A stretch of DNA of 64,000 bases from Quercus robur (lineage: Eukaryota > Streptophyta > Magnoliopsida > Fagales > Fagaceae): NCBI RefSeq assembly GCF_932294415.1, contig NC_065535.1, positions 67,539,862 to 67,603,861 of the forward strand, read 5' to 3'. Both the position numbers and the translations under genes were made by a program. The notes under the pieces are model-generated. The model saw only the letters and a program-made list of their open reading frames with translations, did not search any database and had not been told where the DNA came from. Below are positions 22,312-31,923 of the stretch, one piece after another (position 1 is the stretch's first letter; every line of letters begins with the position of its first letter).

Positions 22312-24282
22312 TTATGCATGAGTACCCCTTTTCACCCACACGACACTTGCGTTTGGGGTGATTTCCTTAGAGGATTGGGTACGGGAGTTAGGGCTTTCAA
22401 ACCTTCGTGAGAAGCTTTCCAAGCAGTTGGTGAATGCACCAATCATCTTCATCACGTTCATCATTCCGGGATCTCCGTTTTGCTCTCTAGGTTGATCCCC
22501 TGCCCACGTTCTCCTATCAACTCTTGGTCCTCCTGACCTTTGAGGAGTAGCACTGTTCTTTGCTCTCAGCTTTTGGCAATTTGGTCGAGTGTGCCCTTGA
22601 AGTCCACAGTAATGGCACACATACATTCCTCTAGGACCTCTTTGTGGTTGAGGACGTGACTTGGCACGAGACTCAGACCTGCCCACATACTGATTATGAT
22701 GATTCAGCATCCGTTGGTCCACCACATTCTTCTTCTCCTCCACCTCGAGGTTCACACTAGTAGAGTCAGCTACAACTGGATCTTTGGACTTCACAAACTT
22801 CACTTCTTTAGTGACATTTCCAGTTGAGCTACTTCCTCCGGTATATCCCAGTCCGGATTTGTCTGAGAAGCTCTTTTGAGATGATATAACATCATCAAGC
22901 TTCTTGGTGGTGACCCTCTCTATTTTTGCATTTGCTTGAACAACCTCATTCTCAAGGAATCTCACTTTAGTGTAGGCTTCGGACAGCTCACCATTAAGGG
23001 TTTCAATCTCGCATTTGGCCTCCCTATACCGGATTAGGAGACTTTTGTAGTCCTCCTCAGCCTTCTTCATCTTTCTCACTGCAGCCTTGGCCACCCTTGT
23101 GTATTCGCCAGATTTCTCCAACAGTGAATTGTAATTTTCTTGAAGAGTAGCTGTGCTTTCTTCTTCTTCAGCTTCTGATTCTTCAACACTTCCTAGTGAG
23201 TCATCCTCACTATGTTCTCCAAGGTCTTGAACAAGCAAATTCAATTCATCCGAAGACTCAACATGAGCAATAGTCATGAAAGCTGAGTAGTTCCCTTCTC
23301 CATCACAGCTCTCCTCAGATTCTGAGTCGGACGAATCTGAATCACTCAAAGTCGTGGCGTACACCTTGCCTTTTGATTTCAAATAGTTAGGACATTCCCT
23401 CTTGAAGTGTCCATGCCCGTTGCATTCAAAACAAGTAACACCTTGTGTGGATTGGGATTCTTTTCCATCTTTCCTCTTGAAATCCCTCTTCTCCCTTCCA
23501 GAATTTTGGAAATTTCTCTTATCATCAAATTTTCCATTGTTTTTGAATTTCAAAAACTTCTTGAAATTTTTAACAAGATAGGCTACATCCTTGTCAACCA
23601 TATCTTCTCCTGACAAGCCTTGATCTTCCACCTTCTCATTAACGGTCTTTAGAGCAATGGATTTACCCTTCCGTTGATTTGGCAGCGACATTTCATAGGT
23701 CTGTAAAGAACCAACCAGCTCCTGCACCTTGATGTCGTCAAGATCCTTGCTCTCTTCAATGGCTGTCACTTTGGCACGGAAGCTTTCCGGCAATGATCGA
23801 AGGATCTTCCTTACAATCTTAGAATCCTCCATCTTCTCCCCCAAGTTAAACTTGCTGACAACCACTTCATTTAACTTCCCATAGAATGAGTCGAAAGACT
23901 CATCCTCACTCATCTTGAGCTCCTCAAACCGAGTGGTCAGCATTTGTAACTTGGTATCTTTCACCTTCTTCGTGCCTTCATAAGTTGTTTCCAGAATCTC
24001 CCATGCATCTTTTGCAATAGTAATGTGAGAAATCCTGTGAAATTCATCTGGAGACACACCACAGAAAATAGCATTTAGTGCTTTACTGTTAGCATTAGAT
24101 GCAGTAAGTGCTGCCTTATCCCATGTGGATTTGGCTGCTTCAGGTTTGGTCCAACCTATCTCAACAGCATCCCACACGGATTCATCAATAGAGCATAAAA
24201 AGGCTCTCATACGAACCTTCCAAAATGCATAGTTACTTCCATCAAAATATGGAGGTGCATTAAGGGATTGAGACCTATCCAT
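22312..24282 (-). CDS. Copia gag, intact, 656 residues
   Basis: Structural gag of a Copia-type particle. The start ATG at 24282 (MDRSQSLNAPPYFDGSNYAF) lies about 75 bp from the PBS; the frame is open about seven codons further up but without ATG. N-terminus: the plant Copia gag domain (NYAFWKVRMRAFL, then DAWEILETTYEG, LQMLTTRFEELKM). A zinc knuckle CFECNGHGHFKRECPNY at about residue 280-300, a second knuckle CHYCGLQGHTRPNCQKL near residue 570, an acidic Ser/Asp/Glu stretch and a long coiled coil (EKSGEYTRV..AKIERVTTKKL) between them. It ends GTHA and no protease follows. No stop or frameshift. Two knuckles and the coiled coil make it long for a Copia gag. Confidence 0.93.
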   Translation of the reverse strand: MDRSQSLNAPPYFDGSNYAFWKVRMRAFLCSIDESVWDAVEIGWTKPEAAKSTWDKAALTASNANSKALNAIFCGVSPDEFHRISHITIAKDAWEILETTYEGTKKVKDTKLQMLTTRFEELKMSEDESFDSFYGKLNEVVVSKFNLGEKMEDSKIVRKILRSLPESFRAKVTAIEESKDLDDIKVQELVGSLQTYEMSLPNQRKGKSIALKTVNEKVEDQGLSGEDMVDKDVAYLVKNFKKFLKFKNNGKFDDKRNFQNSGREKRDFKRKDGKESQSTQGVTCFECNGHGHFKRECPNYLKSKGKVYATTLSDSDSSDSESEESCDGEGNYSAFMTIAHVESSDELNLLVQDLGEHSEDDSLGSVEESEAEEEESTATLQENYNSLLEKSGEYTRVAKAAVRKMKKAEEDYKSLLIRYREAKCEIETLNGELSEAYTKVRFLENEVVQANAKIERVTTKKLDDVISSQKSFSDKSGLGYTGGSSSTGNVTKEVKFVKSKDPVVADSTSVNLEVEEKKNVVDQRMLNHHNQYVGRSESRAKSRPQPQRGPRGMYVCHYCGLQGHTRPNCQKLRAKNSATPQRSGGPRVDRRTWAGDQPREQNGDPGMMNVMKMIGAFTNCLESFSRRFESPNSRTQSSKEITPNASVVWVKRGTHA

Positions 24283-24340
24283 CTCAAAAAGAAAGGGAGT
24301 CAAGGATCACACAATGGTAATAAAACCAAACAGATGTGTA

Positions 24341-24357
24341 CCCGCTCTGATACCAAT
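24341..24357 (-). promoter_or_regulatory. Primer-binding site of the young Copia element
   Basis: On minus, ATTGGTATCAGAGCGGG follows the 5' LTR. TGGTATCAGAGC pairs with the 3' end of initiator tRNA-Met, the usual Copia primer. Confidence 0.92.
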
Positions 24358-25467
24358 TGAAAGTTCAAAAACGTGTACAAAAACACTTTTGAACGTTTAG
24401 ACCCCCAAAAACCAATTTAATCAACACACGCAATATGTTAAACAATAGTGTGCGGAAACTTAACAAATGCTATAACATGGTATTGATTAAATAACTATCT
24501 AAGCCACAACAAAATAAACCACAGCAGATAATGTAAAGGCAGAGATAGAGAGGAAGGAAGATGCAAACACAGCGATAACACCAGATATGTTATCGAAGAG
24601 GAAACCGAAGACCTCGGCGAAAAACCTCTCCGCCGCCCTCCAAGCGGTAATCAATCCACTAGAAAATACAGTTGGGATACAAGGACAGCAATAGACCCTC
24701 CAAGCCTAATCTACCCAATGCACCTAAGCCCTCCAAGCTTCTTGCTCCAACGAGGTTGCGCCGAACCTTTTTCTTTTCTAGCTTTCCGGATTCCGCTACT
24801 ACACCGTAGCATCAACCAATGAATATTGGCTCCTTCCTAACTGCTTCCCAGAACTCCAAACGTCTGTCTCACAGAGATGATAATGGTGAGAACCAGGTTT
24901 GGTATAAAGGCCTCTCAAGGATTTGACAATGGAGAGGAAGAGAGTGAGGGATTTTGATGAGACTCTAAGGTAGAGATTGTGGGTAAAACAATCTGGTTTT
25001 TCTTTAGGGTTTCTCTCTCAAAATTCTCTCTGGAAGCTCTCTTTCAATCGTGGGTTAAAAGGGTATTTATACTGAAGAGGAGTGGAATGCGAAACGTCAG
25101 GTTTTTCCAAAACAGGGGTGGCTCGCGGCTTGACCTCGCGGCTTGACTAAGTCGCGAGTTCCAGTCGCGAGTTAACCGTATGGCCAGTTGTCCTGTTTTG
25201 TCCTGTAGTGCTCCAGCTAGCATGACTGTTCATCTTCCAGCATGCTTGGCACGTGTGCAGATTCTGGCGGGTTGAAGCCGCGAGTCCAGTCGCGAGTCCC
25301 AGCCGCGACTCTCTGTTTTCTTGCACACTCTTGAGCAATCTTCACACTATCTCACTCACTACCCTTACAACAATCCCACCTAAATACAGGGTTACTAAAT
25401 GCTGAATTACAAGCAAATTTGGCACGGAATAAAGCCAATTAGATGGTTGAATAAATTCAACCTTACA
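24358..25467 (-). repeat. 5' LTR of the young Copia element
   Basis: On the minus strand it begins TGTAAGGTTGAATTTATTC and ends CTTTCA next to the PBS. On minus, a TATA box (TATAAATACC) is near 25062-25072 and the TCGCGA palindrome cluster lies just upstream at about 25110-25320, as expected for U3. Confidence 0.93.
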
Positions 25468-26160
25468 AACAGAACTTTAGTCATGCCTGGGTCCTCGAAC
25501 CAGATGCTTTAGGGAAATTAACACTATATGACAACTTTATAAGTGATTAAACAGAACTTTAGTTGCTTTAGGGAAATTAACACTCTATGATATCTTTATA
25601 AGTGGTTAAACAGAACTTAGTCATGCTTGGGTCCTCGGATCAGATGCTTTAGGGAAATTAATACTCTTTGACATCTTTATAAGTGATTAAACAGAACCTT
25701 AGTCATGCTTGAGTCCTCAGACCAGATGTTTTAGGGAAATTAATACTTTTTGATATCTTTATAAGTGATTAAATAGAACCTTATTCATGTCTGGGTCCTT
25801 GGACCAGATACTTTGGGGAAATTAACACTCTTTGACATCTTTATAAGTGATTAAACAGAACCTAAGCCATACCTGGGTCCTTGGACCAGATGCTTTGGGG
25901 AAATTGAGACTCTTTGACATCTTTATAAGTGATTAAACTGAACCTTAATCATGCCTGGGTCCTCGGACCAAATGCTTTGGGGAAATTAACACTCTATGAT
26001 ATCATTATAAGTGATTAAACAGAACCTTAGTCATGTCTGGGTCCTTGGACCAGATGCTTTGGGGAAATTAACACTCTTTAACATCTTTTTAAGTGCTTAA
26101 ATGGAACCCTGGTCATACTTGACCCTTTGGATCGTATACTTGGGAAAATTAACACTATAA
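25468..26160 (+). repeat. Tandem array in the Gypsy 3' region, about nine units of roughly 81 bp
   Basis: Unit: AACCTTAGTCATGCCTGGGT, CCTCGGACCAGATGCTTTGG, GGAAATTAACACTC.., CTTTATAAGTGATTAAACAG. The second unit is shortened to about 59 bp and the last units are degraded. The end of one more unit lies left of the nested element (to 17279). Such arrays between pol and the 3' LTR are known in Tat-lineage elements. Confidence 0.93.
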
Positions 26161-26639
26161 CATCTATTTATTTTTTACTAAGTGTTAAAACAGATCTAGG
26201 ATTATATCCAACTCCTCGGATAGCTGGCTTTGTGCAAGCTAAAGTCCTTAATTATTTACCCAAGTGTTGGGCAGAATGAAGAATATCTCCCCCTTTAATT
26301 TTTTACAAAGTTTATTGCTTATCTTTGTTGGATTTAGCCTTCATGGCAGAAGAATCAAGTTGCAGTGCAAATATGGGATAAATCTCTTTGCTGCTGGCAC
26401 TTAGTCAAATCAGTTAAGCTGGTGGTAGGGTATTGTTTTTAGTTTTTATTAAAGTTAGAATGACAACAGTTTTATTTTATTTGCAATAATAGTAAGCTTG
26501 GAAATATATAAAGTAAAGACACAAGAAGTAGAAAGAAAAGTCTATTCATTAATCAAAGGAAGATGCATTACAAATGGTGGCAGAATGACATTACAAAAAA
26601 ATATGTACACATAGAAAGCTACAAAAGAAAATCCTATAC

Positions 26640-27449
26640 TTAGGCCTTTGCTTGTGGAGGGTCATTCTTAGGATCAGCCTTCTCGGATTGGGAATCCTCG
26701 GCCTGAGACTTTAGCTCTGCATCCTTGACCTGGGAGACCATATCCCTAATTGTAAGGGCATTCTCAGATGGCGTGGCCTTCATTGGAGGTTGAGTCTTCT
26801 CACCCACTTCAGCCCCTTTTAAAACTTTAGCATTAGGAAGGGGAGCTTGGGTGGTAGGGAGTTAGTTGGGAGGAGGGACGGTATCCGGAATTTCTCGAAT
26901 ATCCTCCGAGAAGAAGATATTCTCAACCCTCCTCAGCTCGGAGTCTGCAGGGACTCCTGCCCGGTCCATCGCTACTCCCCATGACTCAGTGCAATAGTCC
27001 CTGCACACTATGACCATCTCCATTGCCAGTCGGGTCTCCGTGTCTAGCACCCCACATTCATAGGATGCCTTCACTGCAGCCTCAGCGGCTTCCCTAACCA
27101 CCTGAGTTGCATCCTTGGCTTTCTGCAGCTCCACCTTAAGATCCAAAACAATTTGTTTTTCGGGGGCCAGGTTTATCTTGGTTATGTGCAGTTTTTGGCA
27201 CTGATCCTCGGCCTGCTTCTCCATGGTCTTTAGACCCGCTTTAGGACTTAGGCGAGCCTGGTTTGCTTCTTTCAGCTTCTTAGACAACTCTTCCTTTTCT
27301 TGTTTGAGGGCTCTAAGAGCCTTCTCAGCATTAGCTCTGGAGTAGGCTTCAGCATTAACTTCATCGCGAGCATTCTTGACCCATTCCTCAGCTACAAAAA
27401 CTTGTTGGGTGATTTGCATGATAATAGCAAAGTGGTCAAGTATATACAT
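26640..27449 (-). pseudogene. Antisense gene of the Gypsy element, last part
   Basis: Minus-strand reading of 195 codons, coiled-coil-rich (ANAEKALRALKQEKEELSKK, LDLKVELQKAKDATQVVREA), then DTETRLAMEMVIVCRDY. A single TAA near 26865 interrupts it. The same frame then goes on (LPNAKVLKGAEVGEKTQPP to DPPQAKA) to a stop at 26640-26642. Antisense ORFs in this position are known from Tat/Ogre elements. Role unknown. Confidence 0.7.
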
Positions 27450-27706
27450 ATGAATAAGTATACATTCTAGCGTTGAACTTAGAAGAGTATTGACTGACTT
27501 ACCATGGCTAAGTCCCTCTTCAGGGACATGAAAATGTCTTGTTGCCTTGTTTGCCTAAAGCCTTCCATGTCTCTGGGGAGGAGAAGAGGCAGCTCTAAGG
27601 CCTCGGTAAGGAAGGTGGCGTGCCCCTTTTGGGACTCCTAAATCGTGACATCCTAAGGAATGGGAGCACCTTCTACCTCTAGCTGAGGGGCCCATGTGCG
27701 CGATCC

Positions 27707-28453
27707 TCAACGTGCTTCAGCACCAGTCTCCTCCCTACTCTCCACGGAGGGAGCCCGTTTGTCCTTAACATTCTTGGGCTGTTTTGCCCCTTTCAGAGGA
27801 ATAATCTCCCCCTCCTCCCCATCCTGTGTCTTTCTCTTCTTTTTTAAATTGGGACAAGGGATCAGTCCCTCTACGGTCACAGAGGGAGGAAGAAGGGAAA
27901 GATTAGGAGGAACTTGGGTTTTGGTGACTTCTTTGGAAGTTGACCCCTTATTTCGGTTGGCCAACAGACCCTTTAAGCTGGACCTTTGCTTCAAGTCTAT
28001 ACCTTCTTCTTCCTCCGAGCTGGTATCAACCCGAGCAACTATCAACCTTGGAGAATGAGTAGCAAAAAACCTATCCAAATTGGCCTCAGGGTCCGAGAGC
28101 TCTACCGACATTTCTGGCACTTCACATTCGTCCTCAAGACGGAATTGGTCGATCTCGGCCTCGAGGGATAAGGGTGCAGAAGCTATCTTCTCCCTTGGAG
28201 CAGCTACTTCCTGAGGGATGCGTTGAATGGGCAACTCAACGATTGGGAGGTCTCTCTGAGCCAAAAATCCCAGCTTAGAGACGTCTATGCGGTTCAGCTT
28301 AGAGTCAACAGCCCTTATTGCCTGGCCTGCATCTTGAAATTGGTAAGAAAGAGGCTTGTAATCTAAGATTAAATGAGCAGCTCTTAACTGTCCGTCTTCA
28401 CTTATAAATATCTCCGATCTCAGCAACTTGTTGAGACTTGGTACGTTGACCAA
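27707..28453 (-). CDS. Antisense gene of the Gypsy element, middle part, 248 codons
   Basis: Open on minus. The first part is folded-looking (SLNKLLRSEIFISEDGQLRA, PLSYQFQDAGQAIRAVDSKL), the second charged and low-complexity (ARVDTSSEEEEGIDLKQRSS, KKKRKTQDGEEGEI). It probably joins 28617-29006 upstream and 26640-27449 downstream by splicing or once did. May be a relic; kept as CDS because this stretch has no stop. Confidence 0.55.
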   Translation of the reverse strand: MVNVPSLNKLLRSEIFISEDGQLRAAHLILDYKPLSYQFQDAGQAIRAVDSKLNRIDVSKLGFLAQRDLPIVELPIQRIPQEVAAPREKIASAPLSLEAEIDQFRLEDECEVPEMSVELSDPEANLDRFFATHSPRLIVARVDTSSEEEEGIDLKQRSSLKGLLANRNKGSTSKEVTKTQVPPNLSLLPPSVTVEGLIPCPNLKKKRKTQDGEEGEIIPLKGAKQPKNVKDKRAPSVESREETGAEAR

Positions 28454-28616
28454 ACTAAGTCTCGAAGTGACGTGGTTTTTATTTGCAAAAAGTATCCGAG
28501 AAGGAAATTACGGTTAGATCAATTGAGACTATTATCCGAGAGGATGAAATGTTAAGGCAGAGTTTAAAAAAAGAAGAAGTTAAGAGTGCTAAAATCCCTT
28601 GCCAAAGGGACTAATC

Positions 28617-29006
28617 CTAGAGTACCCCACCTGGCTCTCCCGATCGAGTTGGGCAGTGAAGACCGTCGTTCCACTCCCCGGAGGCAATCAGGTAGTCATC
28701 TTTCATGCCCTTGTTAGACTTAGGGAGGCACGATATTAGTCTGACGACGTTGGACTGAGACTTGAGATAGTATCCCGTGCCGGCAAGCTTGTGGCACTTG
28801 TACATGTGAACTACATCATGCCACGTAAGCCCCAAGCCCATCTGCTCATTGAGAGCATTTACGTAACCCAAGACCCTAAATAGGTTAGGGGCGCACTGAT
28901 TGGGAGTCAGTCTGTGGTTAATTAGGTAATCCATGGTTATCCTACCCATGGGAAGCGTCATCCCTCTCTCTATGAAAGCGATCATAGGAATGATGACTTC
29001 ACCCAC
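28617..29006 (-). CDS. Antisense gene of the Gypsy element, first part, 129 codons
   Basis: Minus-strand ORF: LTPNQCAPNLFRVLGYVNAL, then NEQMGLGLTWHDVVHMYKCH, then GYYLKSQSNVVRLISCLPKS. This resembles the 'putative gypsy type transposon' protein family of plants, in which an N-terminal globular part precedes a coiled coil. Its codons follow a TATA box about 230 bp upstream. Family link is from memory of the motif and is moderate. Confidence 0.6.
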   Translation of the reverse strand: MGEVIIPMIAFIERGMTLPMGRITMDYLINHRLTPNQCAPNLFRVLGYVNALNEQMGLGLTWHDVVHMYKCHKLAGTGYYLKSQSNVVRLISCLPKSNKGMKDDYLIASGEWNDGLHCPTRSGEPGGVL

Positions 29007-29234
29007 TTCTCTATTGGTAAGAACTTGGTCTAGGGCACAATATTTTAGGGCTACTCCCTGTGAGAGAGAGACTTACGAAAGTGAGTGTATGTAACCCTGA
29101 ATCTTTAGAAAAGTCTCTTGGAAGGAAATGAATTAGGGAGACTTAGGAGTGTAGGGAGTTTTGAGAGTTGGAGTGCTTGAGATCTTTGGAGAACTTGAAG
29201 ATTCGTAAAGTAAAGGGAAAATGATTTCCCTCAA

Positions 29235-29246
29235 GGCTTTATATAG
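29235..29246 (-). promoter_or_regulatory. TATA box of the antisense gene
   Basis: On minus, CTATATAAAGCC, a strong plant TATA box, about 230 bp before the first ATG of the antisense reading at 29006. It lies inside the Gypsy element, well away from the LTR. Confidence 0.6.
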
Positions 29247-29569
29247 AGAATGGGAATGAGTGGGAGTAATCCCGCTTAAAATTCCAAGAGAAAGATCAGC
29301 CGTTGGATCTGCGCCTTGCAAGATCAGCCATTGGATCTGTGCCTCGTCGTTGGATTTACACCTCACCGTTAGATTTGGGGAACAAAGCGCCACCTGGAGC
29401 AATTAATAGAGCCTTGCGGGCTTCGAAGCGTCAGGGGCATTTATGGGGCACGCAAAACGGCACTCCTACACATGTAAATCAAAAGATCAAGTAGAATTAG
29501 CTCTTAAAAATTCAAAACCCCAACTTTCTCCTCGGATGAGAGGAAAAAACTGGAGTTTTGAGGGGCTAT

Positions 29570-30346
29570 TGTAGGGCCAAGGGCCCAAATTATTTATTGG
29601 GCCTTTGGCCTTGTCTGAGAGCGTGGGTGGTTCGAGGAGGAACAAATGCTAAAGAATGATTCAGACTTAGGACTTAATGAACAAAATACGAATGGGAAGG
29701 TGGTCCGAGGAGAAATATCTCCTCGGATATAAATAATAAAGCTCAAATATGTATTCTAACAATCGAGGTGACCTTCTACGAAGCTCCAGTGGTAGAGATG
29801 TGCATTATAAACATACGAGAAGGAGGGGAACCCAAAAATATCTAAACAAAAGCTGCCACGACCGCATTAAATACACTACAGCTACTTTTCTGGCCGTATT
29901 TATGTGGAGAAGATCCCTGAACAGTGTTGCCTTGGCTACCACAATTCACAGAAAGCCAAAGAGGGTGTCTGATGGGACATGTACTCAAGTAAGTGCTCAA
30001 ATGATCAACAAGTGTAGGATTAAGATGGTCCAGGGGGAGCTATATAATGTAAGAGACCCTCCATGAGGAAGGGATTAGAAAAATAGAAAAAGAATACTGT
30101 AGCAATCAAAATTATACTTGTACCTAAATGTTATTGATTTGTATGATAAAATACCTCTTCGGATAGTGAATTTATTCAGCTCTATTTTCTTTATTCTTGC
30201 TTGATCACCTTTTAAATCCATACTAGCCGTTGTCAAACTCATTAGGGCCTAGTTCTTTGTCCCACTCTCTACAAATTTATTGTACTGGGCTCATTAGGTC
30301 AAGGTCCTATACATCTTGGGCTTGGACTATAAAACGTGTCCCTACA
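29570..30346 (+). repeat. Gypsy 3' LTR
   Basis: Starts TGTAGGGCCAAGG after a purine tract (TTTTGAGGGGCTAT), ends CCCTACA, 777 bp. It carries the same TATAAATAA box as the 5' LTR and is about 10% diverged from it. Confidence 0.93.
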
Positions 30347-30650
30347 CTAACCATTCTCAGTAACATAGAATTTGAGATTGTTGTATTCTTTCTTCAGATA
30401 AATCAGTGCATCCGTTAACCCTTGTGGACAGACATTAGTATCATTGCTACTTGGTGTTTGGGTTAACAATTAAATAATAAGCTCTTAGATGATGTCCTGA
30501 AGTCATTGTCTCATTTTTTTTTTTTTTTTTTTAATAAGAGGAGTCATTGCCTCATTGATCAATGTTTAAAATATGAGAATTAAACAAAATAATATTACTG
30601 GATCGCCAATGAGTTCCTCATTTCTATCAAGTATCAACTGTGACAAACAA
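30347..30650 (-). pseudogene. GH1 pseudogene copy A, exon with the nucleophile motif
   Basis: On minus, 30440-30347 reads CPQGLTDALIYLKKEYNN then FYVTENG: the GH1 exon holding the catalytic nucleophile Glu (ITENG motif), intact here. Upstream on minus, 30650-30540 aligns with the small exon region of copy B but is full of stops. The Gypsy element (11066-30346) separates this from the C-terminal exon at 8040-9375. Part of one gene copy, dead. Confidence 0.8.
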
Positions 30651-31719
30651 ACAAAAAGGAAAGATGTATTACATAATTCTAGCCATAAAAAATTAGATAT
30701 ATCCCAAAATCAAATTCAACTGCATGCTAAAAAAAAGTTGTTTTTGCAAAAGTATAACGTAAAGCTTACCTTTGATCGGAAACCGTGTAATTGGATGTAT
30801 ACATAATTGTTTTTTTTTTTTATTTTTTTATTTTTTTATTTTTTTTTTATTTTTTAAATACAAGATACAACACTATTTATATAATTTAAAGTTTTGTTTA
30901 TTCATAGCCAATCCAAGGGGGAGAAATCGGTTTATTCCACGTCAATAAAAGCAAACCAATTAATACAAATATATGACATAAGTTCAAAATTTCATGCAAA
31001 AAAGATTTTAATTTGTATTCGGTGGATTTCTTTTATTGATTTGAAGCAGTGCATTTACTTCTATTTTTCACTTTAGCATTTTTTTAGGCTCATTTTCTCT
31101 TGCTGTGCAATTGAATTTTGATCTTGTGTTCGATGTGATAGTTTTGTGGAAGCAATGTAAAATAAAAATTTATATTTTCATTCAAAGTTCGTTGTACCAC
31201 ACAACCATGGATTTTGAATAGAACAAAATTGCGTACCTCTCTTAGCAACCAAAGTGTGTTGCCTCTTAAGGTATTCATCTCTCTCTCTCTCTCTCTCTCT
31301 CTCTGGGTTATCAGATGACTACTGTTAGGGTACTTTTTTTTACGCTCAATTTTATTTGAGTACCACCTATTTATACCACTAATAAGTTATTGGATTTTTC
31401 CAAATATTTTTTGCTCTATTATTATGTTAATCAAAATGTTTCATATCACATCATCTAAATTGGGTTATGATATAAAGTATCACAAAAAAAGCCCCAAAAC
31501 TCATATTTTATCCAATTTTATTATCATTATTTAGCTAAGCCCAAAACCGGCCCTATGGACCCAATAAACACATCCTATTCTATTTAAAGCCCAAGAATAC
31601 TTATGCTTGACAATATTTGAAAAGCCTATGATACAAGTCCATGGCAAAACAATTTTATCAATGGAATTCAAATCCATGATCAAAGCGTATGATTTAAACC
31701 CATGGCAATTTATTTATCC
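30651..31719. other. Noncoding stretch right of GH1 copy A
   Basis: Poly-T/A text, a GH1 3'-flank-like piece near 31085-31130 (GCTCATTTTCTCTTGC..TTTTGATCTTG), a CT microsatellite, and text leading into the CCAAT array. No gene seen. Confidence 0.55.
31278..31304. repeat. (CT)n microsatellite
   Basis: About 13 CT units. Confidence 0.93.
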
Positions 31720-31923
31720 AAAGCCCAATTTTTCAATGGCAACATCAATGCCCAATTTCTCATTGGCAATATCAAAACCCAATTTTCATTGGCTACATCA
31801 AAGCCCAATTCTCATTGGCAATATCAAAGCCCAGTTTTCACTGGCAATATTTAAAGCCCAATTCTTATTGGTAAAATCAAAGCCCAATTCTCATTGGCAA
31901 CATCAAAGCCCAATTCTCATTGG
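31720..31923. repeat. Tandem array of CCAAT..ATTGG units (about eight, 25-30 bp each)
   Basis: Units of the form AAAGCCCAATTCTCATTGGC + AATATC. Each has CCAAT and, six or seven bases on, ATTGG, so each unit is a short inverted repeat with a CCAAT box on both strands. Copies vary (TTTTCATTGG, TTTTCACTGG, TTCTTATTGG). Confidence 0.85.

Larger units (their letters stand above)
17280..25467 (-). mobile_element. Young Copia element (Sirevirus-like) without pol
   Basis: 8188 bp, minus strand, nested in the Gypsy tandem array. Two LTRs of 1110 bp, TSD, PBS, PPT. Internal order on the minus strand: gag ORF (24282-22312), palindrome cluster (21290-21010), leader exon and intron, second ORF (20281-19205), several PPT-like tracts, 3' LTR. 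No RT, integrase or protease reading exists in any frame, so it depends on another element's enzymes. I found one LTR difference (T at 17351, C at 24429), so the insertion is very recent. Long gag, iMet PBS, LTR palindromes, several purine tracts and an extra 3' ORF together fit the Sirevirus genus; that assignment is inferred. Confidence 0.93.
17275..25472. repeat. 5-bp TSD (AACAG) around the nested Copia element
   Basis: AACAG at 17275-17279 and again at 25468-25472, directly against TG..CA element ends. Both copies lie in the same phase of the host tandem repeat (..GTGATTAAACAG|AAC..), so the empty site can be read. Confidence 0.96.
11066..30346 (+). mobile_element. Ty3/Gypsy LTR retrotransposon, Tat-lineage-like, with a nested Copia element
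   Basis: Full outer element: 5' LTR, PBS, gag, pol (PR-RT-RH-aRH-IN), tandem array, antisense gene, PPT, 3' LTR. Without the nested 17280-25467 element it is about 11 kb. Flanks CTAAT (11061-11065) and CTAAC (30347-30351) are a TSD with one change. A second RNase H after the normal one, an antisense ORF and tandem repeats between pol and the 3' LTR are known hallmarks of the Tat/Ogre group. The LTRs differ by roughly 10% over the first 110 bp, and gag-pol carries many stops, so it is old and cannot move by itself. It split GH1 copy A. Confidence 0.92.

Noticed and set aside
25468..26160. CRISPR-like array (regular repeats)
   Set aside because: Repeats are contiguous 81-bp units without distinct spacers, in a plant retroelement. 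It is a tandem repeat.
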